Part shown: piece after piece, positions 1 through 7,843 of the stretch
Numbering within the stretch: the stretch's first letter is position 1
Layout of the letters: the number at the start of each line of letters is the position of its first letter
Assembly: GCA_020630975.1 (NCBI GenBank)
Contig: JAHDID010000003.1
Coordinates: forward strand, 200,474-264,473
DNA length: 64,000 nt
Direction of reading: 5' to 3'
Source: Verrucomicrobiota bacterium
GTDB lineage: Bacteria; Verrucomicrobiota; Verrucomicrobiia; Verrucomicrobiales; DEV007
Translations under genes and position numbers: made by a program
Notes under the pieces: model-generated
Databases searched by the model: none
Seen by the model: only the letters and a program-made list of their open reading frames with translations
Told to the model about the DNA's origin: nothing

Positions 1-652
1 TAGAGCGGTGATCTTTCCAGATCGGGCGGCCGTGGCCAAACTCGTCGAACTCCAGCTCGACGCGACCGTAGATGGGCACTTCCATGGCATACTCGGCGCG
101 GCAGATACCCCACGGAGTACCGAAGCGGCGCCAGCCATCGGGCAGCTCGACTTGCTGGTTTTCAGAAAAAGCCTGTCGGAATAGACCGAACTCGTAATTG
201 ATACCGTAGCCGATCGCTGGGTAGTCGAGCGTCGACAGGGAGTCCATGAAACATGCTGCCAGTCGGCCGAGGCCGCCATTGCCCAGACCCATGTCCGGTG
301 CTTCCTCGATGAGCTGGTCCAGATCCTGCCCGAGCTCCTTCAGCGCCTCGCGCACATTGTCGAGGTGACCGATGTTCACGAGATTATTTTCCAGCAGGCG
401 CCCCATGAGGTACTCCAGAGATAGGTAGTAGACTCGCTTCACATTCTCCTGAGTGTGGACCCGGCGGACTTCGCAGGCGTCCTCCATGATCATGTCGCGA
501 GTGGTCAGACAGACTGCAGTCCACCAGTCGTGCGGTGTGGCAGTGTCTGGGGTATGTGCCTGCTTGCGGATGAGATTGGCTAGGATCTCTTTTTTAAAAT
601 ATTCCACATCAGCAGGGGTTTTTGTGGCAGTCGAGGCAGCATTTTCGTTCAT
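1..652 (-). CDS. glgP: Glycogen/maltodextrin phosphorylase, N-terminal part (runs off window)
   Basis: This is the first ~217 codons of a glycogen (alpha-glucan) phosphorylase, which releases glucose-1-phosphate from storage glucan in the cytoplasm. The reverse strand from ATG 652 gives an N-terminus that quickly enters family-typical sequence: YYLSLEYLMGR near residue 75, then DMGLGNGGLGRLAACFMDSL, DYPAIGYGINYEFGLFRQ and DGWRRFGTPW. These are the hallmark N-terminal blocks of GT35 phosphorylases. The reading frame stays open to the left edge, so the C-terminal pyridoxal-phosphate domain lies outside. A short inverted repeat (696-702/712-718) lies in the leader. The other sugar-phosphate gene in the window, pgi, is far away, so no operon is implied. 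Confidence 0.95.
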   Translation of the reverse strand, partial: MNENAASTATKTPADVEYFKKEILANLIRKQAHTPDTATPHDWWTAVCLTTRDMIMEDACEVRRVHTQENVKRVYYLSLEYLMGRLLENNLVNIGHLDNVREALKELGQDLDQLIEEAPDMGLGNGGLGRLAACFMDSLSTLDYPAIGYGINYEFGLFRQAFSENQQVELPDGWRRFGTPWGICRAEYAMEVPIYGRVELEFDEFGHGRPIWKDHRS

Positions 653-745
653 ATATCTTAACTTTATAAAAATTCCCACCTTTTTGGGTTCTGCGCAAGC
701 AAAGGTCTCACTTGCTTGATCGTTTCAGCTGGCTAGTTTGAGAGC

Positions 746-1122
746 ATGAACTGGGCCTTTTGGGTGGGATTTTTGAGTTGTATGTCGCTGAGTAGCTGTG
801 CTTACCACGTGCGCGAGGCGGCCTACACCCCTACGCCAGGCAAGGAGGTCCATGTCAGCCAGCAGATAAAAAACCTAGCTGTATCAGCCCTAGAGGATGA
901 GCAGGCGCCTACCTTACTGCGTGTGCGGCGTGCATTCCGCTATCTGGTGGACGACCCTATCACCTCGAGCTGGAGCTAAAAACCGCAGATGGCGCGATCT
1001 GGAAAGCCAAACTCCGCCAACCGCATGGAGGCCGCTACGAAGTGTGGCAGCTCCAGGAAACTTCCAGCCCGGCAGGTATTTTCCGACCATCGGCTTCGGC
1101 GGAGCCTGTTGTGAAGGGGTGA
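746..1122 (+). pseudogene. Frameshifted small lipoprotein
   Basis: An ATG at 746 opens a protein with a hydrophobic start and a lipobox-like LSSC (cysteine about residue 18), as expected for a secreted lipoprotein. That frame stops at 979 just after VDDPITSSWS. In the next frame, from about 955, sensible protein sequence continues (YHLELELKTADGAIWKAKLR, then GGRYEVWQLQETSSPAG) to a TGA at 1120-1122. Joining the frames at the CCC run near 955-957 gives one smooth protein of ~125 residues. Loss of one C there would explain the break. It may be a real pseudogene or a sequencing or assembly error. No family was recognised. Confidence 0.55.
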
Positions 1123-1278
1123 TTTGGATTCAGAGCCTGCGATGGATTCTTAATGTTCTCAATCAATCCTAATCCTAAGGGAAATTAGGCATAATCCAGC
1201 TCGGGAGGTTGGCTACTTGTTCCCGGCGCATACGGATTTCGTATTGGCTCCATGGTGAAATATAGCAAAGTTAGTGCG

Positions 1279-1299
1279 GTTTATAAGATTCTTATAAAC
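1279..1299 (-). terminator. AT-rich hairpin at the 3' end of rtcR
   Basis: A perfect 9-bp stem (GTTTATAAG/CTTATAAAC) with a 3-base loop lies directly downstream of the rtcR stop on its strand. It is AT-rich and has no long T-run, so terminator activity is only possible. Confidence 0.3.
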
Positions 1300-2948
1300 T
1301 ATGTTAATTTCACTAGAATTTCCGTTTCATCCACTTTCACTCGCTCCCAGCTAAGTCCGAATTTCGCCAGATACTTTCGCACTCGGTCGCTGTCGTTAGC
1401 AGTCTTGCGGCGCTCACGCGAGGCGGCGAAGAGGGTGCGACCGGCATCGGATAGGTTGCGGCTTTCCTGGCAGACTCGGATCACTTCGGCGAGCTGGACT
1501 TTGTCGAAGCGATCGATAGCGTCGATCTCCTCAGGGGTGAGATAGCGCCCGAGTATCGATAAATCCGAGCCGCTATTGCTGCCGCCGCCAGCCGATCGGC
1601 GCCATAGGTGGCGGAGCCGCTCGATCTCCTCATCGACTAGGTCCCTGCCGATGCGGCGGGTGCCAGCCAGAGTGGTGAGCCGTGTGATGGCAGCATTGAG
1701 ATCGCGGAAATTCCCTGTCCAGGCGCTGTCTCCCGATTTCGCGAATTGGATGAATCGCTCGTAGCCTTCGCGGTTAAAGCTGACCTTCCGCCCGGTCGTC
1801 TGGGTGAGCTGCTCGAGTTCGTATTGGATATTGGGCTCGATGTCTTCGCGGCGTTGTTTCAGCCCCGGTAGCTGGAAGAGCCACAGATTGATCCGGGCAA
1901 AAAGATCTTCGCGGAAGTCGCCGCTTTCGACTCGCTCGATCAGGTCGCGATTGGTACCTGAGATCAGCTGAAAGTCGCTGCGCACTTCGCGATCTGAGCC
2001 GACCGGCAGAAAGCGTTTTTCCTCGATCGCCCGTAGTAGCATACTCTGCTCATCCAGTCCAAGCTCGCCGATCTCGTCGAGAAAGAGCACCCCGCCATCG
2101 GCCGCTCGCAGTAGACCGGGGCGATCGCGAGCGGCTCCTGTGAAGGCGCCTTTGCTGTGGCCAAAGAGGGTGCTCATAGCGGTGTCGCCGCGCAGGGTAC
2201 TGCAATTGATCTCTACGAAGTCGCCGCTCACTTGGCCTTGCTGTTTTTTCAGTTCGTAGATGCGGCGAGCCAGACGAGATTTGCCGGCGCCTGTGGGGCC
2301 AGTGAGCAGCAGCGGAGCGGTGGAGCGGATCGCGACTTGTTCGATGCGCTCGATCATTTGGTTGAAAGCGGCATTCCGCGTCTCGATGCCAGACTTGAGA
2401 AAGTCGGTAGCGGCAGCGGCTTCCTTAGCGAAGCGGCTTGCCAGTTGATCGTATTGGCTCAGGTCGAGATCGATGATGCTAAATGATCCCGGCGAGGCGC
2501 CCTCCTCTGACCGCCGCTTGGGTGGCGATAGTTGTAGCAGCTTCCCTGGCAGATGGCGGCTCTCGGTCAGGATAAACAGGCAGATCTGAGCGACGTGGGT
2601 GCCGGTGGTGATATTGATCAAGTAATCCTCTCGATCAGGATCGAAGGGGTAGTCTGTGGCGAATTGGTATAGGGCTTCGTAGACCTCTTCGAAGTTCCAT
2701 GGATCGCGGACGACAAACTCATGCGGCCTCACTTCGGTCTCAGGTGCTACTAGGGCTAGGTCTCCGATGACAGCATCGTTGAGCTTGGCGTAGCGCTGGC
2801 TGGTGAGCAGCTCGATACGATCGACGAGTAGATCAGGGAATTGCCCCAAGCTCACATTCGGACGCCAGCGCTTCCATCGATCTTCGGTCGTGGGTAGATC
2901 GAGGTTGTTGCCGAGAAATGAGAGAACGACTGTTGGTTTTTTGGTGAT
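1299..2948 (-). CDS. rtcR: RtcR, sigma-54-dependent activator of the RNA repair operon
   Basis: RtcR is a bacterial enhancer-binding protein that turns on rtcAB when its N-terminal CARF-type domain senses damaged RNA ends. The frame encodes that domain (LVDRIELL, EDYLINITTGTHVAQIC). The AAA+ core follows with Walker A GPTGAGKS, the sigma-54 contact GAFTGA, Walker B LLFLDEIGE-like sequence (VLFLDEIGELG) and an arginine-finger region (FREDLFARINLW). A C-terminal helix-turn-helix region follows. It is divergent from rtcA, which has a -24/-12 promoter. The first ordinary start codon is GTG 2855, but homologous sequence (KPTVVLSFLGNNLDL, RWKRWRP) continues upstream in frame to an ATC codon at 2948. 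No ATG, GTG or TTG lies in frame before a stop, so the true start is unresolved. Confidence 0.93.
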   Translation of the reverse strand: MTKKPTVVLSFLGNNLDLPTTEDRWKRWRPNVSLGQFPDLLVDRIELLTSQRYAKLNDAVIGDLALVAPETEVRPHEFVVRDPWNFEEVYEALYQFATDYPFDPDREDYLINITTGTHVAQICLFILTESRHLPGKLLQLSPPKRRSEEGASPGSFSIIDLDLSQYDQLASRFAKEAAAATDFLKSGIETRNAAFNQMIERIEQVAIRSTAPLLLTGPTGAGKSRLARRIYELKKQQGQVSGDFVEINCSTLRGDTAMSTLFGHSKGAFTGAARDRPGLLRAADGGVLFLDEIGELGLDEQSMLLRAIEEKRFLPVGSDREVRSDFQLISGTNRDLIERVESGDFREDLFARINLWLFQLPGLKQRREDIEPNIQYELEQLTQTTGRKVSFNREGYERFIQFAKSGDSAWTGNFRDLNAAITRLTTLAGTRRIGRDLVDEEIERLRHLWRRSAGGGSNSGSDLSILGRYLTPEEIDAIDRFDKVQLAEVIRVCQESRNLSDAGRTLFAASRERRKTANDSDRVRKYLAKFGLSWERVKVDETEILVKLT

Positions 2949-2969
2949 GGCTGTGGTGGTGTGAAGATT

Positions 2970-3015
2970 GAAGAGTTTTGGACAGGATTAACGGGATGAA
3001 ACAGGATTTTTTCTC
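2970..3015. repeat. GGACAGGATTAAC-type dispersed repeat fragment
   Basis: The rtcR-rtcA gap holds the phrase GGACAGGATTAACGGGAT followed by GAAACAGGATTTTTTC. It resembles the short ACAGGATT-type repeats scattered between genes in many bacterial genomes. It sits just where the missing rtcR start would be expected. Seen once in this window, so its repeat status is inferred. Confidence 0.3.
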
Positions 3016-3132
3016 AGTCCGAAGTAGTTCGAGAGGTGATTTTCTTGATTCAAAATAATAGATTACGATTTATTTTTATCAATAAGACTGGTTTTTAGGA
3101 GTGGGTGGAAACGGGTGAAAACTTTTTTAGGT

Positions 3133-3144
3133 GGCTTGTAAGCC
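3133..3144. promoter_or_regulatory. Candidate RtcR upstream activating site
   Basis: GGCTTGTAAGCC is a perfect 5-bp inverted repeat about 50 bp upstream of the -24 element of the rtcA promoter. Enhancer-binding proteins usually bind such palindromes upstream of sigma-54 promoters. A direct repeat CTGGAGCAGA(T/C)TT at 3159-3171 and 3182-3194 (23-bp period) lies between it and the promoter. Function is inferred from position only. Confidence 0.3.
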
Positions 3145-3193
3145 TTTTATAGAGAGGGCTGGAGCAGATTTCTCGAATTGACTGGAGCAGACT

Positions 3194-3208
3194 TGGCACG
3201 CGCTGTGC
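3194..3208 (+). promoter_or_regulatory. Sigma-54 (-24/-12) promoter of rtcAB
   Basis: TGGCACGCGCTGTGC matches the sigma-54 consensus: GG at 3195-3196 and GC at 3207-3208 are separated by exactly 10 bases, with the TGGCAC and TGC boxes intact. The rtcA ATG follows 20 bases later. An RtcR gene on the opposite strand is the expected activator. Confidence 0.88.
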
Positions 3209-3228
3209 AATAGAGAGAGGCAGAAATC

Positions 3229-4278
3229 ATGAAAGTGAATCACCAATCTGACTCGATCATCCACCTCGACGGCTCGCTAGGCGAGGGCGGCGGACAGATC
3301 CTGCGTAGCGCTCTGAGTCTATCGGCTATCACAGGTCGGCCCTTTTCGCTGACTGATATCCGTGCGGGGCGTCCCAAGCCTGGTCTGATGCGTCAGCATC
3401 TGACCTGTGTGCGTGCCGCGGCTCAGCTTTGCGAGGCACAGCTGCCGGATACTCTGGGCGTAGGTAGTGGTGAGCTGTTCTTTGCTCCGCAGGCTATCGA
3501 TAGTCCGGGCTCCCTAGATTTTGCGATCGGTTCGGCTGGTAGCGTAGCGCTACTGCTCCAGACGGTACTGCCGATTCTGTGGAGCGCGGATATACCGACT
3601 CAGGTTCGAATGAGTGGTGGCACCCACGCGCAGCATGCCCCATCGATCGAGTATATCGACGAGATCTACCTGCCGACACTGCGGCAGATGGGGCTGCGTG
3701 CCGAGGTGGAGCTGCAGCGATATGGGTTTTTCCCAGCCGGCGGTGGCGAAGTGGAGCTGACTGTCGAGCCCGCACAGCTCCAGGGTATCGAGCTAACCGA
3801 GCCGACTGAGGAGTCTCTGCTGACAGCAGAGGTCATCAATACGGCTGACATACCAGATACTGTGGCGCGCAAAGAGTTTGATCGTCTCGGCAAGAAACTG
3901 CCCATCGAGTCGACTCGCGTGACCATCGTAGATGATGTGACCTGCTCGGGAAATGTGCTGCTAGCGCGGGCCTCCGGCATACCTGGCACCGTGGTCTGCT
4001 CTACCGGCGCTAAAAACAAGCGGGCGGAGCAAGTCGGCAAGGAAGCAGCTCGATGGCTGAGTCGCTATCACAATTCGCCAGCCGTCGTCGATGAGTATCT
4101 AGCTGATCAGCTGCTACTCCCTATGGCGCTAGCTACAGACCAGAGCCGGTACATCGCGACCCACCTGACTCCGCATTTCTCTACCAATGTAGCGGTGATA
4201 CAGAAATTTTTACCCGTCGAGATCACAACTAACCAGATCGATCGCTTCGCCTACGAGGTGGTCGTCGACCCTACGTAG
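3229..4278 (+). CDS. rtcA: RNA 3'-terminal phosphate cyclase
   Basis: RtcA uses ATP to convert RNA 3'-phosphates to 2',3'-cyclic phosphates through an RNA-adenylate intermediate. The 349-residue length matches the family. The opening DGSLGEGGGQILRSALSLS is the family signature, followed by IRAGRPKPGL, SAGSVALLLQTVLP and GGTHAQHAPS. The nucleophilic histidine should be about His316, in PHFSTNV near the C-terminus. A purine-rich ribosome-binding stretch (AGAGAGG) precedes the ATG. It is first in a two-gene unit with rtcB, driven by the sigma-54 promoter. No defects are visible. Confidence 0.96.
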   Translation: MKVNHQSDSIIHLDGSLGEGGGQILRSALSLSAITGRPFSLTDIRAGRPKPGLMRQHLTCVRAAAQLCEAQLPDTLGVGSGELFFAPQAIDSPGSLDFAIGSAGSVALLLQTVLPILWSADIPTQVRMSGGTHAQHAPSIEYIDEIYLPTLRQMGLRAEVELQRYGFFPAGGGEVELTVEPAQLQGIELTEPTEESLLTAEVINTADIPDTVARKEFDRLGKKLPIESTRVTIVDDVTCSGNVLLARASGIPGTVVCSTGAKNKRAEQVGKEAARWLSRYHNSPAVVDEYLADQLLLPMALATDQSRYIATHLTPHFSTNVAVIQKFLPVEITTNQIDRFAYEVVVDPT

Positions 4279-4359
4279 TTCGGCTTCAGCCGAGTCACTC
4301 ATTCTTTTTACAAAAACAAACAGGTCCGTCGAAGTCGGATCGATATACACACAACTACA

Positions 4360-5736
4360 ATGAAACCTACTGAACTAAACGAACTAGGTATACCGAAAGG
4401 TGCTCCCATCCACGAAGCGATCGCCATCCTGCGAAAGAAAGGTGTTGATCGGGAATCGCTATCTGCTGTAGCAGCAGAGCCTAACGCCTGGACAGAGCAC
4501 AAGATATACGGCGCTCTCGCCGCTGCGATGCTAGAGGCACCTGCCGATGCTTTCGTGCCTCGCGAAGAGCCTGCTCCCTGGCAGCAGTGGGGTGAGGGCC
4601 TGGAGGAGGGTGCGGTCCAGCAGATGCGAAATGCCTGCGCTCTACCTGTAGCTACAGCAGGAGCGCTGATGCCGGATGCGCATCAGGGTTATGGCCTGCC
4701 GATCGGCGGGGTGCTAGCGACTGAGGGCTGCGTGATCCCCTACGCTGTGGGTGTGGATATCGCCTGCCGTATGAAGCTGACCGTACTCGATATACCAGTC
4801 GAGTGGCTGGATAATGAAGAGACCACTAATAAGCTGAAAAGCCAGTTGTCTCGAGACACTGCTTTCGGTATCGGAGCGAGCTTCAAAAAACGTCACCAGC
4901 ACCAGGTGATGGATCGAGACTGGTCGGTATCGCCGATCACTCAGCAGAATAAAGATAAAGCGTGGAGCCAGCTAGGATCGAGCGGAAGTGGAAATCACTT
5001 CGTCGAGTTCGGTATCTTTACTCAGACGGAAGCCCAATTCGGTATCGAGCCGGGTAGATACCTCGCTCTGCTCAGCCATAGCGGTAGTCGCGGCTCCGGC
5101 GCGGCCGTGGCTGGACACTACAGCAAGCTGGCACAGGCCGAGCACGCCGACCTGCCGAAAGAGCTAATCCACCTAGCGTGGCTCGATCTCGATAGTGAAG
5201 CGGGTAATGAGTACTGGCAGGCGATGAGCCTGATGGGTGAGTACGCAGAGGCCAACCATGCGTGCATCCACCGATCGATTGCTAAGAACCTGGGTGCTGA
5301 GGTGCTCGTAGATATAGAAAACCACCATAACTTCGCGTGGAAAGAGCGCCACTTCGGGAAAGATGTGGTGGTGCACCGAAAGGGTGCGACTCCTGCGGAT
5401 GACGGTGTGCTCGGTATCATACCGGGATCGATGGCATCGCCTGCCTATATCGTACGCGGTAAAGGTAAGCCAGAGTCGCTCAACTCTGCATCCCATGGGG
5501 CAGGACGAGTGATGAGCCGTACGGCTGCCAAGAAGAAATTCCACTGGCAGACAGAAAAGGAAAAGCTCAATGCTGCAGGTATCACACTACTCTCAGCTGG
5601 TATCGATGAGGTGCCTGGTGTCTACAAAGACATCGATGAAGTGATGGGGGCTCAGAGTGATCTAGTGGATACTCTAGCTCAATTCGATCCCAAGATCGTG
5701 AAGATGGCTCCTGCAGGGGAGCGGCCCGAGGATTAA
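4360..5736 (+). CDS. rtcB: RNA-splicing ligase RtcB
   Basis: RtcB joins RNA 3'-phosphate or 2',3'-cyclic phosphate ends to 5'-OH ends using GTP and Mn2+. The expected metal and guanylylation residues are visible in order: MPDAHQGYGLPIGG, the cysteine in GVDIACRMK, SGNHFVEFG, LLSHSGSRG, ENHHNFAW, VHRKGATPA and the late SHGAGR. The last holds the histidine that carries GMP. At 458 residues it is a little longer than the E. coli protein, and IACRMK replaces the commoner IGCGM. It lies 81 bp downstream of rtcA, and that gap contains a small TCGGCT/AGCCGA hairpin. A strong terminator follows. Confidence 0.95.
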   Translation: MKPTELNELGIPKGAPIHEAIAILRKKGVDRESLSAVAAEPNAWTEHKIYGALAAAMLEAPADAFVPREEPAPWQQWGEGLEEGAVQQMRNACALPVATAGALMPDAHQGYGLPIGGVLATEGCVIPYAVGVDIACRMKLTVLDIPVEWLDNEETTNKLKSQLSRDTAFGIGASFKKRHQHQVMDRDWSVSPITQQNKDKAWSQLGSSGSGNHFVEFGIFTQTEAQFGIEPGRYLALLSHSGSRGSGAAVAGHYSKLAQAEHADLPKELIHLAWLDLDSEAGNEYWQAMSLMGEYAEANHACIHRSIAKNLGAEVLVDIENHHNFAWKERHFGKDVVVHRKGATPADDGVLGIIPGSMASPAYIVRGKGKPESLNSASHGAGRVMSRTAAKKKFHWQTEKEKLNAAGITLLSAGIDEVPGVYKDIDEVMGAQSDLVDTLAQFDPKIVKMAPAGERPED

Positions 5737-5740
5737 CTAG

Positions 5741-5772
5741 AAGAAGGCGGTGCAATACAGCACCGCCTTCTT
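5741..5772 (+). terminator. Rho-independent terminator after rtcB
   Basis: Perfect 13-bp stem AAGAAGGCGGTGC/GCACCGCCTTCTT with a 6-base loop, starting 4 bases after the rtcB stop. The stem is nearly symmetric at its A/T ends, so it could act in both directions. Confidence 0.85.
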
Positions 5773-5783
5773 GCTTATCTATT

Positions 5784-6167
5784 ATGGGTAGAAGCAAAGA
5801 AATCAAGAAACGGCAGAAAGCGCTACATCGTCTCCACGCCGATCGCTCGCGGCGGCTTAAACTGCTAATAGAGAAAGGCTGGATCGAAACCGCAATCGGT
5901 TTTCCTGAGAATGTGGTGCCGATCGATGTGAGTAAATCAACTAAGGTGAAGTTGCTGCTCCCGCCTCTTTACTACGAAGATATTGAGTTTGTTTGTCGTG
6001 ATTGCTCAAAGCGGGAGGTTTTCTATGCTCATGAGCAGCAATACTTTTTCGAAGTGCTTCAAGCATCACCTTATGTGGAGCCTGTGCGCTGTTATGATTG
6101 CCGACAGGTTGAGCGTGAAAGAAAAGAAGAGGCTCGGAGGAAATCGGAGAATTCGAGTAGAGGATAA
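5784..6167 (+). CDS. Small protein with a probable zinc-ribbon domain
   Basis: A 127-residue soluble protein. The N-terminal half is basic and helical (GRSKEIKKRQKALHRLHAD). The C-terminal half carries two CxxC pairs, FVCRDCSKREVF and PVRCYDCRQVERE, separated by a YFFEVL segment. This matches the layout of the probable zinc-ribbon family in which a treble-cysteine pair surrounds an aromatic helix (…EQQ(Y/F)FFE…). It starts 12 bp after the rtcB terminator, so it is probably transcribed separately. Its role is unknown; nucleic-acid or protein binding is only a guess. Confidence 0.75.
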   Translation: MGRSKEIKKRQKALHRLHADRSRRLKLLIEKGWIETAIGFPENVVPIDVSKSTKVKLLLPPLYYEDIEFVCRDCSKREVFYAHEQQYFFEVLQASPYVEPVRCYDCRQVERERKEEARRKSENSSRG

Positions 6168-6321
6168 ATAAGAGGAGTCATAGGGAAGCCGGCGAAGACG
6201 ATGGTAAAGGCATATTCAGCTTTAAGGTGAATATGCCCGTCGAGAACACCAGCCCAGCATACCCGCCAGTCAGCTCCAGCGCCTGAGCGAGCTGTGCTCG
6301 GAGATGAAGGCGTAGCCTGTG

Positions 6322-6402
6322 CTGGGATCGCCGACGTCCTCGTCGGCATCCATAGCTATTGGGCTGGACCTAAATAGCCGACGAGGACGTCGGCGCTCCC
6401 AG
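6322..6402. repeat. Inverted repeat element, GACGTCCTCGTCGGC family, copy 1
   Basis: Arm 6322-6347 (CTGGGATCGCCGACGTCC onward) pairs with arm 6377-6402 with one mismatch, giving a 26-bp stem. The same element recurs at 37918-37980 and 49668-49750. The 6168-6321 stretch before it holds no gene that I can support. Confidence 0.85.
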
Positions 6403-6407
6403 GTTGC

Positions 6408-6722
6408 CTATTCCAAATCGAATCTTGGATAGGCCAAGCCTTTGGCTAAAAGTCGGCCCAATTTTTTGCTGAAGATAAAAAATAGCCCCCCTATGATAAG
6501 GGCTGAGATTGAATAAATTAACGGCCACAGGAATGCGATACCGGCCATCTCAGTGTCTAATTCTTCGAACAATTTTTTGTGTTTGCTCAAATATAGGAAT
6601 GAATAGAAGGCCGTGACTCCTCCAAAGAGACTGTAACCAATTAGCAATCCTCCTAATACCCTCACGATGAGCGCGCTAATCGAAAACACGATCTGATCAT
6701 GAAACTCGGGTGCGTTTTTCAT
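6408..6722 (-). CDS. Small membrane protein of unknown function
   Basis: A 104-residue protein with two clear hydrophobic segments: VFSISALIVRVLGGLLIGYS near residues 12-40 and IAFLWPLIYSISALIIGGLF near 62-82. A charged loop (KHKKLFEELDTE) lies between them, and the tail is basic. No family was recognised. It lies 31 bp upstream of the hflC 3' end in the opposite order of transcription (hflK, hflC, then this gene), so it may be co-transcribed as the last gene of that group. Confidence 0.65.
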   Translation of the reverse strand: MKNAPEFHDQIVFSISALIVRVLGGLLIGYSLFGGVTAFYSFLYLSKHKKLFEELDTEMAGIAFLWPLIYSISALIIGGLFFIFSKKLGRLLAKGLAYPRFDLE

Positions 6723-6753
6723 CGGAGGGTTCGGATTTGGATAGCTAGGACCA

Positions 6754-7803
6754 CTAGCGCGCTAGCTCGGCATTAGACCTCGCAGCGGCAGGGCGCTTGG
6801 CAGGAGCGGCAGGCTTAGGCTTTGCAGCCGCAGGTGCTTCTGGCTTCACTGACTTCAGATATTTGAACATATCGCTATCAGTCGATAGTACCACCGTGCT
6901 GTCACCACTCATCATCTGCTCATAGAGATCCATGGTGCGGACGAATTCGTAAAACTCAGCCGCTTCATCGGTGCGACCGTAGGCCTCGGCATAGATCTCG
7001 GTGGCTTTTGCGTCGGCTTCACCTTTGATGGTCTCGGAGGCTTTGTAGGCGGCGGACTCGATCTCGGCGAGATCTTTCTCCATGCTACCGAGGATCTTGG
7101 CGGCCTCTCCGGCACCCTCGGAGCGAAATCGCTCGGCGATCTGCTGGCGCTCAGAGATCATCTGCTCGTAGATGCGGCGACGGACCTTTTCGTTGTAGTT
7201 GATTCGCTTGAAACGGATGTCGAGCAGCTCGATACCGAATTCCTTGAGCTTCTCTTTACTGGTCTGAAAAATCTCTTTCTCTAGCTCGGTGCGACCTCGG
7301 CGGATCGGTGGGAGCGTGCCAATCTTGCCAGTGATGTCGGCCTCGGCGATGTCGCCATCGACTGCCGGCTTGCGGTCTTTTGTCGAGCGGATCACTTCGA
7401 TCAGATTGTTCTTCGCAATCGAGTTCCTCGTCTCAGAGTCGAGGATGTCATCTAGGCGAGATATCGCACTATTCTCAGTCCTCAGTTTTTGGAAGTAGGT
7501 GACCACATCGACGATGCGCCAGCGAGCATAGGTATCGACTTTGATGTAAGTCTTGTCTTTAGTTGGCATCTCAGTTGCTCGACCATCCCATTCAAGAATC
7601 TGCTTAGGGAAGCTGTGAGGTTTATCGAGAGGAGTCTTAAAATGCAGTCCTGCTGTGGTAACAGGCTCGCCTTGAACTTCACCAAATCGAGTAACTAAAA
7701 ATTGCTCCCTTTCATCTACGACATAAAAACAAAACTTGGCAGCAACTAAGGCGCAGAGAATTAAGGCCAGAAACAAGCAGCCAAAGGTTCCAGAATTTTT
7801 CAT
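6754..7803 (-). CDS. hflC: HflC, SPFH/band-7 membrane protease regulator
   Basis: HflC pairs with HflK in a membrane complex that shields and modulates the FtsH protease. The chosen start at ATG 7803 gives MKNSGTFGCLFLALILCAL, an N-terminal membrane anchor. The SPFH domain follows (YVVDEREQFLVTRFGEVQGE, TYARWRIVDVVTYFQKL, NSIAKNNLIEVIRS). A long alanine/glutamate-rich coiled coil comes after (ISERQQIAERFRSEGAGEAA). The C-terminal tail is Ala/Pro/Lys rich (~30 residues), longer than usual. The ORF can extend to 7860, overlapping hflK. A strong AAGGAGG lies 20-28 bp upstream of 7803, an unusually long spacing, so the start is not certain. Confidence 0.93.
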   Translation of the reverse strand: MKNSGTFGCLFLALILCALVAAKFCFYVVDEREQFLVTRFGEVQGEPVTTAGLHFKTPLDKPHSFPKQILEWDGRATEMPTKDKTYIKVDTYARWRIVDVVTYFQKLRTENSAISRLDDILDSETRNSIAKNNLIEVIRSTKDRKPAVDGDIAEADITGKIGTLPPIRRGRTELEKEIFQTSKEKLKEFGIELLDIRFKRINYNEKVRRRIYEQMISERQQIAERFRSEGAGEAAKILGSMEKDLAEIESAAYKASETIKGEADAKATEIYAEAYGRTDEAAEFYEFVRTMDLYEQMMSGDSTVVLSTDSDMFKYLKSVKPEAPAAAKPKPAAPAKRPAAARSNAELAR

Positions 7804-7843
7804 AACACTATATATTAAAATCTTATTAAGTTTCGCCTCCTTA

